Below, in pieces: positions 18,577 through 28,131 of a stretch of 52,626 bases of DNA. The notes under the pieces were generated by a model. That model did no database searches, was not told the DNA's origin, and was given only the letters and a program-made list of their open reading frames with translations. Origin of the DNA: an uncultured Spirochaetota bacterium (GTDB taxonomy: Bacteria; Spirochaetota; Brachyspiria; Brachyspirales; Brachyspiraceae); contig CALXQJ010000018.1 of assembly GCA_944390575.1 (NCBI GenBank), positions 1 through 52,626 of the forward strand, in the 5' to 3' direction. The translations under genes and the position numbers were made by a program. Numbering within the stretch: the stretch's first letter is position 1; every line of letters begins with the position of its first letter.

Positions 18577-19629
18577 ATGAGAACGTATGCGGTTGTATTG
18601 GCATCAGTTATCACAACAGTCGCTATCCTTTTTGGCGTATTTATAACAAGAGTAGCAGCATATTCTTCCCCAGAAAGATATTTTCAAAAGGGTAAAAGAA
18701 ACTACGAAGTTCAAAATTATGAGGATGCTATTAATAACTTTAATGAGTATTTATCTATAAGATCTCGTAGAAAAACAGAGGAGAATATTGCTGAGGCTAA
18801 TTTCTTGGTTGCAGATTCTCTTAAGAATTTGAAGAAGTATACTTTAGCAAAGCAAAAACTTTCAGATATTATAAATGATCCTAAGTATATTTCTTATTAT
18901 ACTAATGCTATTTTGGCTTATGCTGATATTGCTCGATTAGAAAATACTCCAGATGCTTATTTGATGGTTAAGTTGCAAAACAACTTGAATACTTCTGATA
19001 AGTCTGTAGCTTCTACTATTAATATGCAGTATGGATATCAGCTATTGTTTTCTAAGAGATATGGTGAGGCTTTGAGTTATTTTTTACGTTCTGACGGAGA
19101 ATTAGCACTTCTTGGTCGTGCTCGTGCTTATTTTGAGATGGGTGAATTTGATAGAGCTTTTGAGATATATAAAGACTTTTTAGTTTATTATAAAAATAGT
19201 GCATACTACTCTGAGGTAATGCGTACATACTTAATACAAGTTCCTGCAAGAGCTCATAGATATTTTGTAGATAAAAATTATTCTAAAGCAAGAATGTATT
19301 ATAATAATATAGCAATGCTATTTCCAACAACAGAACACGGTGAAGAGGCTTTATTTAGAATTGCTCAATCATATTATACAGAGCAAAATTATAATAAGGC
19401 AGTAGAATATTATACTAAAGTGAGACAGAATAATGTACCACTATTAGATGCTGAAGCACTTCTTTATATAGGGCTTTCATACTTTAAGGTTAATAGATAC
19501 TCTGATTCTTATAAAGTATTAGATCAATTTATCTCTGATTATCCAAGTAATGCAAATGTACCAAGAGCTAAAGAATACTTAGCTTCTTTAGAAAATACTT
19601 TACTTATGATTAATAATGTAAGCTATTAA
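18577..19629 (+). CDS. Membrane-anchored TPR protein
   Basis: 350 residues. One N-terminal membrane helix (about residues 5-28) is followed almost wholly by TPR units. Typical pairs begin near residue 32 (YFQKGKRNYEVQNYEDAINNF) and recur to the end, the last as LLYIGLSYFKVNRYSDSYKVL. The overall look is that of YbgF/BamD-type periplasmic TPR proteins, but no specific partner can be named. It follows the secreted TPR gene in the same direction and meets the GT26-like gene tail to tail with only six bases between, leaving no room for a separate terminator. Confidence 0.75.
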   Translation: MRTYAVVLASVITTVAILFGVFITRVAAYSSPERYFQKGKRNYEVQNYEDAINNFNEYLSIRSRRKTEENIAEANFLVADSLKNLKKYTLAKQKLSDIINDPKYISYYTNAILAYADIARLENTPDAYLMVKLQNNLNTSDKSVASTINMQYGYQLLFSKRYGEALSYFLRSDGELALLGRARAYFEMGEFDRAFEIYKDFLVYYKNSAYYSEVMRTYLIQVPARAHRYFVDKNYSKARMYYNNIAMLFPTTEHGEEALFRIAQSYYTEQNYNKAVEYYTKVRQNNVPLLDAEALLYIGLSYFKVNRYSDSYKVLDQFISDYPSNANVPRAKEYLASLENTLLMINNVSY

Positions 19630-19635
19630 TAATTA

Positions 19636-20529
19636 TTATATATTTTCTTTATTATTATTTTCTTCATTAATATTATTAGTTTCGCTAATATTATTATTTA
19701 CTTCATTAGTATTATTAGCTTCACTATTATTAGTTTCATTAACTATAATATTGTTATTAATATCTTGATTATTGTCTTTAACTTTCTTTTCTTTTTTCTC
19801 TTTCTTTGGAAATAATTTTTGAAATAGTATTAATATCCAAAATTTAATATAATTAAGTTTTAAAAATACTCTAAATATATTTCTTTTGATATAGAATAGT
19901 TCTTCTTTATTTTCTTCTAAAGTTTTTAAATTTGGCGACTTAATCTTTCCAGCAAAAGAATCTAAAGGACGAGAAACAGGAATACAAAAACGCATAGATA
20001 GTTTATCTTTATGCTCATAAATCCAATGCAAAGACTTTTTAAAAGGCATATGAATAAGAAACATATCAGGTTCTATTTTTTTAAATCCTAAAAATGCTTT
20101 TTCTAATTCTTGTTTATCTTTTGTATCTTGAAAAGATCCTAATATTTGAATGTCTGGATATATTTTTTTTATTTTATTTTGTATTGTAAAGAAGTATTTT
20201 TCTTCATTTCCAAATAAAAACATAGTCATTTTTTTCTGTTCTATGTATGAAAGAATATTAGAGAAAAAAAGAAAATCTTTAATACAAACTAATTTTTCTT
20301 TATATAGAAAATGATATGCTTTAGCTATAGAAGGATGTGCAGCAATTACTAAAGATGCATTATTAATAACTTCTCTAAGTTTTTTATTTCTATTAACCTT
20401 TAATAATTGATGAACATCCAAAGTTACAACAAGTACATTCTTTTGACTTCTAATTTTTTCCAGTATTTCTTCTAATGAAGAGTCAAAATTATGTATTTTT
20501 ACATTTAAAATAGATTTACTTTCTATCAT
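19636..20529 (-). CDS. Divergent WecG/TagA/CpsF (GT26)-like protein with Asn-rich tail
   Basis: 297 residues. The layout of GT26 enzymes can be followed: LVVTLDVHQLL (family: TxNxxH), a middle MFLFGNEEKYFFTIQNKI (family: lfGG...), YPDIQILGSF, and EPDMFLIHMPFKKSLHWI (family: PkQE.W). Several key residues are changed, including the catalytic aspartate region (ASLVIAAHPSI instead of a DG motif), so activity is doubtful. A hydrophobic or amphipathic helix at about 228-245 is followed by a lysine patch (KKEKKEKK) and about 45 residues of imperfect Asn-Glu-Thr-rich repeats. The tail is encoded by an AT-only-like repeat at 19640-19740. Transfer of an N-acetyl amino sugar to a lipid carrier is the family function. 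Confidence 0.6.
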   Translation of the reverse strand: MIESKSILNVKIHNFDSSLEEILEKIRSQKNVLVVTLDVHQLLKVNRNKKLREVINNASLVIAAHPSIAKAYHFLYKEKLVCIKDFLFFSNILSYIEQKKMTMFLFGNEEKYFFTIQNKIKKIYPDIQILGSFQDTKDKQELEKAFLGFKKIEPDMFLIHMPFKKSLHWIYEHKDKLSMRFCIPVSRPLDSFAGKIKSPNLKTLEENKEELFYIKRNIFRVFLKLNYIKFWILILFQKLFPKKEKKEKKVKDNNQDINNNIIVNETNNSEANNTNEVNNNISETNNINEENNNKENI

Positions 20530-20559
20530 AACAAACTATAGCCTTTATATTTTATAAGA

Positions 20560-21540
20560 TTATATAGCAAGAGTTCCACATAACTCTAAGTCTATAGGAT
20601 CTATTTTCACTTCTTTTTTCACAGCATCAGCTAAAGGAGTAAATGTATATTCACCTTTCCACACACCAACAGCAACATTCTTTTTACCGTCTAATAATCC
20701 CTTAACAGCAATATATCCAAAACGAGCAGCCATCAAACGTTCACGAGAAGTAGGAGAACCTCCTCTTTGCATATGTCCTAAAATAGTAACGCGTGTATCA
20801 AAACCTGTTTTACCTTCTATATGTTTTGCAGTCTCTAAAGCTCCACCAGAATCATCACCTTCAGCTACTACTACTATAGATGATTTTTTTCCTCTTTGTT
20901 TTGCATTTTGTAATTTTGTTATAATACTTTCTAAGTCTGTAGGAGTTTCTGGTATAAGAACATCTTCAGCTCCAGAAGCAATACCAACTTCTAATGCAAT
21001 ATATCCAGCATGTCTACCCATAACCTCTACAACAAAACATCTACCATGACTAGTAGCAGTATCTCTTAATTTATCAATAGCCTCCATAGCAACATTAACA
21101 GCAGTATCATATCCAATAGTATAATCAGTACCAGCAATATCATTATCAATAGTTCCAGGAATACCTATAACTGATATATCAGGATATTTCTTTGAGAAAT
21201 TTAAAGCTCCAGTATAAGTACCATCACCACCTATAACAACTAAAGCATCTATATTATTTGCTTTTAAGTTATTATAAGCCTGTTGCATACCTTCTTCTGT
21301 TTGCATTCTTGGCTCTCTTGCTGAGTAAAGAATTGTACCACCCTGATTAATAATACCTCCAACACTACCTGCATCCATTTTTATCATATTATTATTGATA
21401 AGTCCGTGATAACCTTCTTTAATACCAAATACCTCTAAACCGCTCGCAATAGCAGTACGAACAACACTTCTGATAGCAGGATTCATTCCAGAAGCATCTC
21501 CACCACTTGTTAATACTCCTATTCTTTTAATATTAGACAT
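20560..21540 (-). CDS. pfkA: 6-phosphofructokinase, ATP-type
   Basis: 326 residues, typical bacterial PfkA. It phosphorylates fructose 6-phosphate in glycolysis. Seen are LTSGGDASGMNPAIR at the N-terminus, GGDGTYTG with glycine after GGD as in ATP-using enzymes, the catalytic PGTIDNDIAGTD, VEVMGRHAG, and the allosteric/active arginine HMQRGGSPTSRER. AGGAG ten bases before the ATG fixes the start. It is divergent from mgtE with an 86-base gap and lies downstream of nothing on its strand, so it is probably transcribed alone or with the GT26-like gene 30 bases further on. Confidence 0.96.
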   Translation of the reverse strand: MSNIKRIGVLTSGGDASGMNPAIRSVVRTAIASGLEVFGIKEGYHGLINNNMIKMDAGSVGGIINQGGTILYSAREPRMQTEEGMQQAYNNLKANNIDALVVIGGDGTYTGALNFSKKYPDISVIGIPGTIDNDIAGTDYTIGYDTAVNVAMEAIDKLRDTATSHGRCFVVEVMGRHAGYIALEVGIASGAEDVLIPETPTDLESIITKLQNAKQRGKKSSIVVVAEGDDSGGALETAKHIEGKTGFDTRVTILGHMQRGGSPTSRERLMAARFGYIAVKGLLDGKKNVAVGVWKGEYTFTPLADAVKKEVKIDPIDLELCGTLAI

Positions 21541-21626
21541 ATTGAAATTACTCCTTATAATATATATAATTTTAGATTGTATTATATACTAATTATGAAA
21601 GAATTGATAGTTTTAAGAAAAAAATT

Positions 21627-22976
21627 ATGAATGAGAATTTAGAAGTTATTAATACTATAAAAAATAAAAATTGGGATAAGCTTAAAAGTTTATTAGCAAA
21701 TATGCTTGAAGCGGAAATAGTTGATATTATAGACTATGTAGATGATGATGATACTAAATATAGAATATTTTCGCTTATAGATAGTATAGATATAAAAGCT
21801 TATGTTTTTTCTGAGCTTAATTTGCATATAAAAGAATATTTAATTATGCAGATGAAAGATTATGATTTAAAGATTCTTATTCATAGTATGTCGCCTGATG
21901 ATAGAACTGCATTATTTGAAGAAATTAGCTTTAATATAAAAAATAGAATATCTGCTCTTATTTATAAAAGTGATTTAAAGGAAATTAATAAGTTATTATC
22001 ATATCCAGAAGATAGTATAGGTAGGATAATGACTACTGAATACTTATCTATAAAACTGCATTATACTGTAGAAGATACTATTAATCAAATTAGAAAGTTT
22101 GGAAAAGATTCTGAAGCTTTTGAGGTTATTTATGTTATTAATGATGATGGTGTTTTATTTGGATATGTTTTACTTAAAGACTTACTTATAGCAAAACTTT
22201 CTTCTTCTATAGATGAAATTATGTATACTGATATTATTTCTTTATCTGTTTATTCTGATAAGGAGGAGGCTGTTTTAATTGGTAAGAAGTATGATTTACT
22301 TTATATACCTGTTGTTGATGATGATAATATTTTAATTGGTATTGTTACTATTGATGATATTTTTGATATTGCTGAAGAGGAGGATACTGAAGATTTTCAT
22401 AAACTTGGGGCTGTTGGGGTTTCTGATGATTTTGATAGTAGTATAAAAAATGCTTCTGTACTTAATTTATATCATAGACGTATTACTTGGCTTTTTATTT
22501 TAATTTTTATTAATATAATTTCTGGATACTTTATCAATTTTTTTGAGGGTATTATTTCAAAATATATTTCTTTAATTTTATTTTTACCACTTTTAATAGA
22601 TAGTGCTGGAAATGCAGGGGCTCAATCTTCTACTTTGATAATTAGAAGTTTATCTGTGGGGGATGTAAAAAAGAGTGATTGGTTTTTTATGTTTTTTAAG
22701 GAGATTTTTATTTCTCTTTTACTTGGTGCTACTATGAGTATTGCTGTTGCATTACTTGCTATATTTAGGGGTGGTATTAAAATTGCTATTGTTGTTGCTA
22801 TATCTATGACTTTAGTTGTCACTATTGGTAGTTTGATTGGACTTTCTTTACCATTTTTATTTGTTATGCTTAAAAAAGATCCTACTACAAGTAGTGTTCC
22901 TTTGGTTACTTCTATTTGTGATATATGTGGAACTGCTATTTATTTGCTTCTTGCTACTATTTTACTTTCTTCTTAA
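21627..22976 (+). CDS. mgtE: Magnesium transporter MgtE
   Basis: 449 residues, usual MgtE length. Order of parts: the helical N domain (about 1-130), two CBS domains (about 135-260; EDSIGRIMTTEYLSI marks the start), a linker helix, and five membrane helices (about 285-449). The conserved pore sequence DSAGNAGAQSSTLIIRSL and the final GLSLPF...TSSVPLVTSICD segment with its ion-binding aspartate are present. It is a Mg2+ channel gated by cytoplasmic Mg2+ through the acidic N and CBS domains. No Mg2+ riboswitch fits in the short leader. The VWA gene follows 34 bases later. Confidence 0.95.
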   Translation: MNENLEVINTIKNKNWDKLKSLLANMLEAEIVDIIDYVDDDDTKYRIFSLIDSIDIKAYVFSELNLHIKEYLIMQMKDYDLKILIHSMSPDDRTALFEEISFNIKNRISALIYKSDLKEINKLLSYPEDSIGRIMTTEYLSIKLHYTVEDTINQIRKFGKDSEAFEVIYVINDDGVLFGYVLLKDLLIAKLSSSIDEIMYTDIISLSVYSDKEEAVLIGKKYDLLYIPVVDDDNILIGIVTIDDIFDIAEEEDTEDFHKLGAVGVSDDFDSSIKNASVLNLYHRRITWLFILIFINIISGYFINFFEGIISKYISLILFLPLLIDSAGNAGAQSSTLIIRSLSVGDVKKSDWFFMFFKEIFISLLLGATMSIAVALLAIFRGGIKIAIVVAISMTLVVTIGSLIGLSLPFLFVMLKKDPTTSSVPLVTSICDICGTAIYLLLATILLSS

Positions 22977-23010
22977 TTTTTTAGTATAATAAGGTTATAT
23001 ATATAAAATA

Positions 23011-24144
23011 ATGAAAAAAGATATTGATAATGGGCTTGATAGGTGGAGACTTATATTAGGACCTTCTTCTGATATTAAAATTGATCATAACTATAGTGAT
23101 ATAGATGATACATTAAATTTTTTATATAATAGAGAGCATAATAATAACTATGTGGATGATATAGAAAATAGTTATTCTGATGATTTTTATACTTCTTCTG
23201 GTTATGATGATAGTATACTTACTATACCTACTTGGATTGAAAAAGTAAAAATATTATTTCCAAAAGAAGCTTATGAGATAATGCAGAGAGATGCTTTAGA
23301 GAAGTATCATATTACTGAGTTATTAGAAGATGAAGAGATTATATCTAATCTTGAGCCTAATTTTGAATTACTTAAAAGTATATTATCTTTTAAAGATATG
23401 ATGAGTGATAATGTCAAAAGGGTCGCTATTGGTATAGTTTCTAAGGTGGTATATGAACTTAAAAAGAAATTAGAAATTAATATACAAAAAAGTTTTTCTG
23501 GAGCTAAATTATTAAATAGTAATTCTAAAAATAAGTCTTTAAATAATTTAGATATAAAAAAAACTATAAAGCATAACTTAAAAAATTATGACTTTAATAA
23601 TAAAAAAATATTAATAGATAAAATATATTTTAATGACAGAATTAAAAAGTATAATAAAAATCATATAATTATACTTATAGATCAAAGTGCTTCTATGACA
23701 GATAGTGTTATATATAGTGCTATTATGGCTTCTATTTTTGCTAATTTATCTTTTTTATCTATAAAGGTGGTATTGTTTGATATTAATATAGTTGATATTA
23801 GTAATTATATAGATGATACTATTTCTATGCTTATGAAGGTACAACTTGGAGGAGGTACTGATATTACTAAAGCTTTGGAATATACTAAAACTATTATTAC
23901 AGAGCCACAAAAGAGTATTGTATTTTTAATTAGTGATTTAGAAGATACTAATAAATACTTATTTAAGAGTGCAAAAGATATTATAGACTCTCAGTCTAAG
24001 TTAGTAGTATTACCTGCACTTGATTATAAAGCTAAATATTTTTACAACAAGGAAGTCGCTTCTATTCTAAAATCTCTTGGGGCAAGAATAGAGTTTTTAA
24101 CTCCAGATAATATATCTGATTATATAGTTGATATTATTTTTTAA
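23011..24144 (+). CDS. YehP-like VWA-domain protein
   Basis: 377 residues. The N-terminus has DRWRLILG, then FLYNRE and PTWIEKVKILFP. This pattern agrees, from memory, with E. coli YehP (378 residues), the von Willebrand A component of the YehL (MoxR ATPase)/YehM/YehP/YehQ group. A C-terminal VWA domain starts at about residue 218. Its metal site is complete: D224-S226-S228 (DQSAS), T283 in GGGTD, and aspartate in ISDLED. VWA proteins of this kind work with a MoxR AAA+ ATPase and often a SWIM-type protein, and related ternary systems have been proposed to act in biological conflict. No such partners are in the window, so this copy is alone here. Confidence 0.75.
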   Translation: MKKDIDNGLDRWRLILGPSSDIKIDHNYSDIDDTLNFLYNREHNNNYVDDIENSYSDDFYTSSGYDDSILTIPTWIEKVKILFPKEAYEIMQRDALEKYHITELLEDEEIISNLEPNFELLKSILSFKDMMSDNVKRVAIGIVSKVVYELKKKLEINIQKSFSGAKLLNSNSKNKSLNNLDIKKTIKHNLKNYDFNNKKILIDKIYFNDRIKKYNKNHIIILIDQSASMTDSVIYSAIMASIFANLSFLSIKVVLFDINIVDISNYIDDTISMLMKVQLGGGTDITKALEYTKTIITEPQKSIVFLISDLEDTNKYLFKSAKDIIDSQSKLVVLPALDYKAKYFYNKEVASILKSLGARIEFLTPDNISDYIVDIIF

Positions 24145-24166
24145 TTTTTTAGGAGAAATTATTTTT

Positions 24167-25027
24167 ATGTCTATAATAATTAAAACACCTTGTAAGATAA
24201 ATTTATTTTTAGATATAACTAAAAAAAGAGAAGATGGTTATCATTTAATAGAATCTTTATTTCATACTGTAGATTTATATGATATTTTATTTATAGAAGA
24301 GAGTGATTTATTTTGTGTATCTACAAATGGAAAATATAAATTAGATGATAGTAATGAGATTAATATATTAGAAAAGGTATATAATTATTTTGTGGATAAT
24401 TATAATCTTAAAAAAAAATATAATATATCAATATCAAAAAATATTCCTACAGGAGCAGGGCTTGGTGGCGGTTCTTCTAATGCTGCTTATTTTATCAAGT
24501 TTTTATTATCAGAGCTTAATATTATAGTTGATAATAGTATGATAGAATCTTTTTCTCGTTTTGGTGCTGATATTCCTTTTTTTATTAATGGTGGTTGCAC
24601 TTGGAGTAGTGGAATTGGGGAGAAATTATTTAATTATAATTTTACTCTTCCATATAAGATTATATTAATATATCCAAATATTCATATATCCACAAAATTA
24701 GCTTATGGTAATTTTAAAAGTGATGACTTTGATAAGGGATCTTTTAATAGCTTTAAGAGTTTATTAGAAAATAATATTAATTTTGATGATTTTTATAGTA
24801 GGCTATACAATGTTTTTGAGAATAATGTTTTTAATTTGGAGCCTAAGATTAGAGAATATAAAGAGAATATTGAGAATATTCTTAATAGAAAAGTATGTAT
24901 GAGTGGTTCTGGATCATCATTATTTGCTTTATATAAAAATGATGATATTTCTATAGATAATGATTTTGATTCTTTAGTGAAGTTATATAATAATACTTTG
25001 GATATTTATAAGCTTAATTTAATATAA
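24167..25027 (+). CDS. ispE: 4-diphosphocytidyl-2-C-methyl-D-erythritol kinase
   Basis: 286 residues, a GHMP kinase of the MEP isoprenoid pathway that phosphorylates CDP-methylerythritol. Seen are PCKINLFLDI..KREDGYH at the start (catalytic lysine), the ATP loop GAGLGGGSS at residues 96-104, FGADIPFF with the catalytic aspartate, and the C-terminal MSGSGSSLFALY. The ATG at 24167 is preceded by AGGAG at 24151-24155. An in-frame ATG at 24128 would overlap the VWA gene and add 13 residues foreign to the family. The gap to the VWA stop is 22 bases, so the two are probably cotranscribed with mgtE. Confidence 0.94.
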   Translation: MSIIIKTPCKINLFLDITKKREDGYHLIESLFHTVDLYDILFIEESDLFCVSTNGKYKLDDSNEINILEKVYNYFVDNYNLKKKYNISISKNIPTGAGLGGGSSNAAYFIKFLLSELNIIVDNSMIESFSRFGADIPFFINGGCTWSSGIGEKLFNYNFTLPYKIILIYPNIHISTKLAYGNFKSDDFDKGSFNSFKSLLENNINFDDFYSRLYNVFENNVFNLEPKIREYKENIENILNRKVCMSGSGSSLFALYKNDDISIDNDFDSLVKLYNNTLDIYKLNLI

Positions 25028-25091
25028 TTAAGATATATAGTAGCTTTTACTTTTCTTCTATAATTATGTTTATAAATTGAAGTAGTTTATT

Positions 25092-27287
25092 ATGATTAAT
25101 AAAGTTAATATTAAATATTTTTTTATATATTTTATAATTCTTATTATAGTATCATTTCTTTTTATTTTTACTACAACTGTTTTAGGAAATAAAGTTAGAT
25201 TAGTGTATTTGTCTAATTTTCTAATACTGTAGAAAATAAGTATACATTTTCTTTAAGATATAATTCAAATATATTTAAAAATAATAAAATATATATGCAA
25301 TTCCAAATACAAATATAATGCCATAAAATGTAAAAAGTATATATTGGAGTGCAAATACTTATGGCACTTTAATTAGTGATAAAAAGTTAGATAATAAAGA
25401 TAGTATTGAAAATATAGAGTACATATTAAAGGTTCGTAAAAGCGTTTATTATTTCTTTATATATATAATACTATTATTCCCATTTTTTATTTTTTTATAA
25501 TAGACAATATAAAGCTTAATTATAAACACTATACATTATTATTTTTTATAGATTTATTTTTATATTTTATAATAATTTATTTTATTATGCCTTTATCATC
25601 TATGATAAAGATTAATTATAGTATATATGATATTATTTATTTTTATTTATTTACTTTATTAGCATTTAATTTATTTGAATATATTCCTACTTTTATTAAT
25701 ATAAAAAATTATAAAATTATATTATCTATTTTATTTTCTATTTTTATTTCTTTTTCATTTTTTGTAATAGAGACAATATCACTTACAGTATTAAATATAC
25801 TACTACTACCAATTGATATATTTCATTTGTATTCATCATTAATAACAGTATTATCTCCATTATTAAGAGTTATAACAATATTTGTTACATTTATATTATT
25901 TATTTTATTATTTTTATTTAATATATATAAAAGATTAAAATTTGAGAATTATGTTTTATTTTTTAAGTCTATAGTTATTTTTGTACTATTTTTTATTCTT
26001 TTTTTTAGAAAAGAGGATGTAGATAGTTGGAGTGTTGATTTTTTAAGAGTAGTAAATAAGAGTGGTATAATAAATACTATAAATTATAGAATAAATTATG
26101 ATAGAGTTAATAATATCACCCCAAGTAGAGAAGAGGTATATAATTCTATTGAAGTTTTAAAGGAGTATCAAAAAAATAGAAATATAGATAATTTATTATT
26201 AGAAACAACCAAAAAATATTTAAATACTCATTCTACAACAAAAGGTTTACAAAGAGATATATTTGTAATATTTTTAGAATCTTTTTATGATTATTCTCAT
26301 TTTTTAAGTTTATTTTCAGAAGACCCTTTTAATAAAGAATATAGAAATTGGGCTAATAATTCTTCTCATATATCGCCAAATTATAATAATGGTAGTTTTT
26401 ATGCAAGACTATCAGGTTTATCAGGAGCTTCACCATTATATCCTAAAACACAATCATCAAAAATAGAAAATGTATTATCAGACTTATTAAATAAAAAAGG
26501 CTATTATACACTTGCTTTAGAAGAGGCACTAAATACCTACAACTTAAAAACATTCTATCCATCAGTAGGTTTTGATGAAACAGTTTTTGGTCTTGGTATA
26601 ACTAATATAAAAGAGTATATAAGAACTAATTTAATAATTTCTCAAAATGATAAACCTTTATTTGTATATGGTTTTACAGTAATGGGGCATACAGATTCTC
26701 ACTTAGATAATGATTTGAACTTAGCACAAAAGAATAAAGATTTTTTAAATTACTTTAATGAAAATGATAAATTACACTTCATAAAAACATTAGACAATTC
26801 AGTTATGACAGCAGATGAAATTATTAAGATTAGAGATATAATATTGAGTAAATACACAAATGCACTAATTATTTTTAAGCATGATCATTTATATCTTTAT
26901 TTAAAATCTATTATTAAGCGTTCTACTATAGATGATAGTATTAAGGAAAAATTTTTAACAGATTATAGTCCAAGTCCAATATTAGTTTGGGATGGTACTA
27001 ATGGCTCATTTAAGCTACCTTCTAACTTTGTGGCAGAGAATATCCCATTTTTTATATCAGTAAATACAGATATAGATTATGCTAATAGTATATCTTCTTT
27101 ATTATATAAGGATGTAGTTGATGATATAATTAGTACATATCATAGTTTTTATTATACTAAAGATGGCTTAGAGGTTGATGGTTCTATAATTTCTAATCTT
27201 AATGCTTTTAAAGTTGAGGAGAGTCGTAAAATACTATCACAAGATATTTTTCAAGGTAAAAAGTATTATTATGATATAATCAAATAA
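25092..27287 (+). pseudogene. LtaS/sulfatase-family membrane phosphotransferase with decayed N-terminus
   Basis: Translation from the ATG at 25092 gives a signal-anchor-like start and stops at 25230. The sense continues in a second frame (ENKYTFSLRYNSN...) to a stop at 25316, then in a third frame from about 25330 (SIYWSANTYGTLISDKK...) to a stop near 25497 next to T7, and resumes in the frame that stays open to 27287. At least three frame changes are needed. The intact 566-residue end (from 25587) has four or five helices and an alkaline-phosphatase-type domain with VIFLESF, SGLSGASPLYP around the nucleophile position, GHTDSH and KHDH. This is the layout of lipoteichoic-acid synthase or phosphoglycerol/phosphoethanolamine transferases. 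A shortened protein may still be made, but the gene is probably dead. Confidence 0.8.
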
Positions 27288-27403
27288 ATAAAAGTATATT
27301 TTTATTAAAGTTTTCTATTTAAGTTTAAGATAAAGTAATAAGTTGATAGTTTTTTAAGAGATTAATAACGTATTGTAAATTTTTTTTATATAGTCCGATT
27401 TAC

Positions 27404-27432
27404 TTGATTTTTTATATTTATAATGTTATTAT
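27404..27432 (+). promoter_or_regulatory. Candidate promoter of the V-ATPase operon
   Basis: TTGATT at 27404-27409, a 17-base spacer and TATTAT at 27427-27432, about 64 bases before the first ATG of the operon. A TATAAT at 27419 lacks a correctly spaced -35. The rest of the 208-base gap shows no other feature. Confidence 0.5.
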
Positions 27433-27495
27433 TTTTCTGTATGTTTTTTGATTTTTAAATTATTTTATAATTCTATTAAATATAAAGGAGTTAAT

Positions 27496-28110
27496 ATGGC
27501 TGAGGAGAAAAACTTTAATGCCCTTCTTGAGCGTATTTGCAAAGATGGTGTAGACAAAGCAAATAAGGAAAAAGATGAAATACTTTCAACTGCTAAAAAA
27601 GAAGCAGAAGATATAGTTTCAAAAGCTAAAGAAGAAGCACAGAGAATAGTAAGTGAAGCAGAAAAAAAGGCTAAAGATTTTGAATCTAATGCAAAGTCAG
27701 AAGTTGCAAGAGGTGGAGAACAAGCTATCTCAGTAATTAAGCAAAGAATTAAAGATTTAGTAACAGCTTCAGTATTAGACGAAGGCTTAAAAGGAGCTTT
27801 TGCAGATACTAATTTTTTAAAAGATCTAATTTTAGAAGTAGTAAAGAAGTGGGATGTAAACAACACATCATCAGATGTTTCTATTTATTTCCCAGAGTCT
27901 AAAAAGAGTGAAATTAATTCAGCATTTGAAAGCTCAATTAAATCTTCTATTAAGAATGCAACTATTAATTTTGATAAAAAACTTTCTAATGGATTCAAAA
28001 TAGTTCCAGAGGGTGGTAATTATCAATTACAATTTACAGATGAGGATTTTGTAGCATTCTTTAGTGATTATATAAAATCTACTACAGAAGAAATTATTTT
28101 TAAGAAGTAA
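27496..28110 (+). CDS. atpE: V-type ATP synthase subunit E
   Basis: 204 residues. It forms the peripheral stalk that holds the catalytic head of the V-type ATPase against rotation. The first 90 residues are a long Lys/Glu/Ala coiled coil (KKEAEDIVSKAKEEAQRIV), followed by a compact alpha/beta C-terminal domain that binds the head, as in archaeal and spirochaete E subunits. The ATG at 27496 with AAAGGAG five bases upstream sets the start. An earlier in-frame ATG at 27448 has no ribosome site. It is the first gene of the operon, 21 bases before the DUF2764 gene. Confidence 0.9.
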   Translation: MAEEKNFNALLERICKDGVDKANKEKDEILSTAKKEAEDIVSKAKEEAQRIVSEAEKKAKDFESNAKSEVARGGEQAISVIKQRIKDLVTASVLDEGLKGAFADTNFLKDLILEVVKKWDVNNTSSDVSIYFPESKKSEINSAFESSIKSSIKNATINFDKKLSNGFKIVPEGGNYQLQFTDEDFVAFFSDYIKSTTEEIIFKK

Positions 28111-28131
28111 AATTAAGAGGAACGAATTAGT

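Noticed and set aside
19640-19740. Repeated TTATTAGTTTC-like units that resemble a CRISPR or satellite
   Set aside because: Units are irregular, have no spacers and encode the Asn-rich tail of the GT26-like protein in frame.
23011-27287. A new defence system built from the VWA protein and the broken LtaS-like gene
   Set aside because: ispE, a housekeeping gene, lies between them, and no ATPase, nuclease or other effector is nearby.
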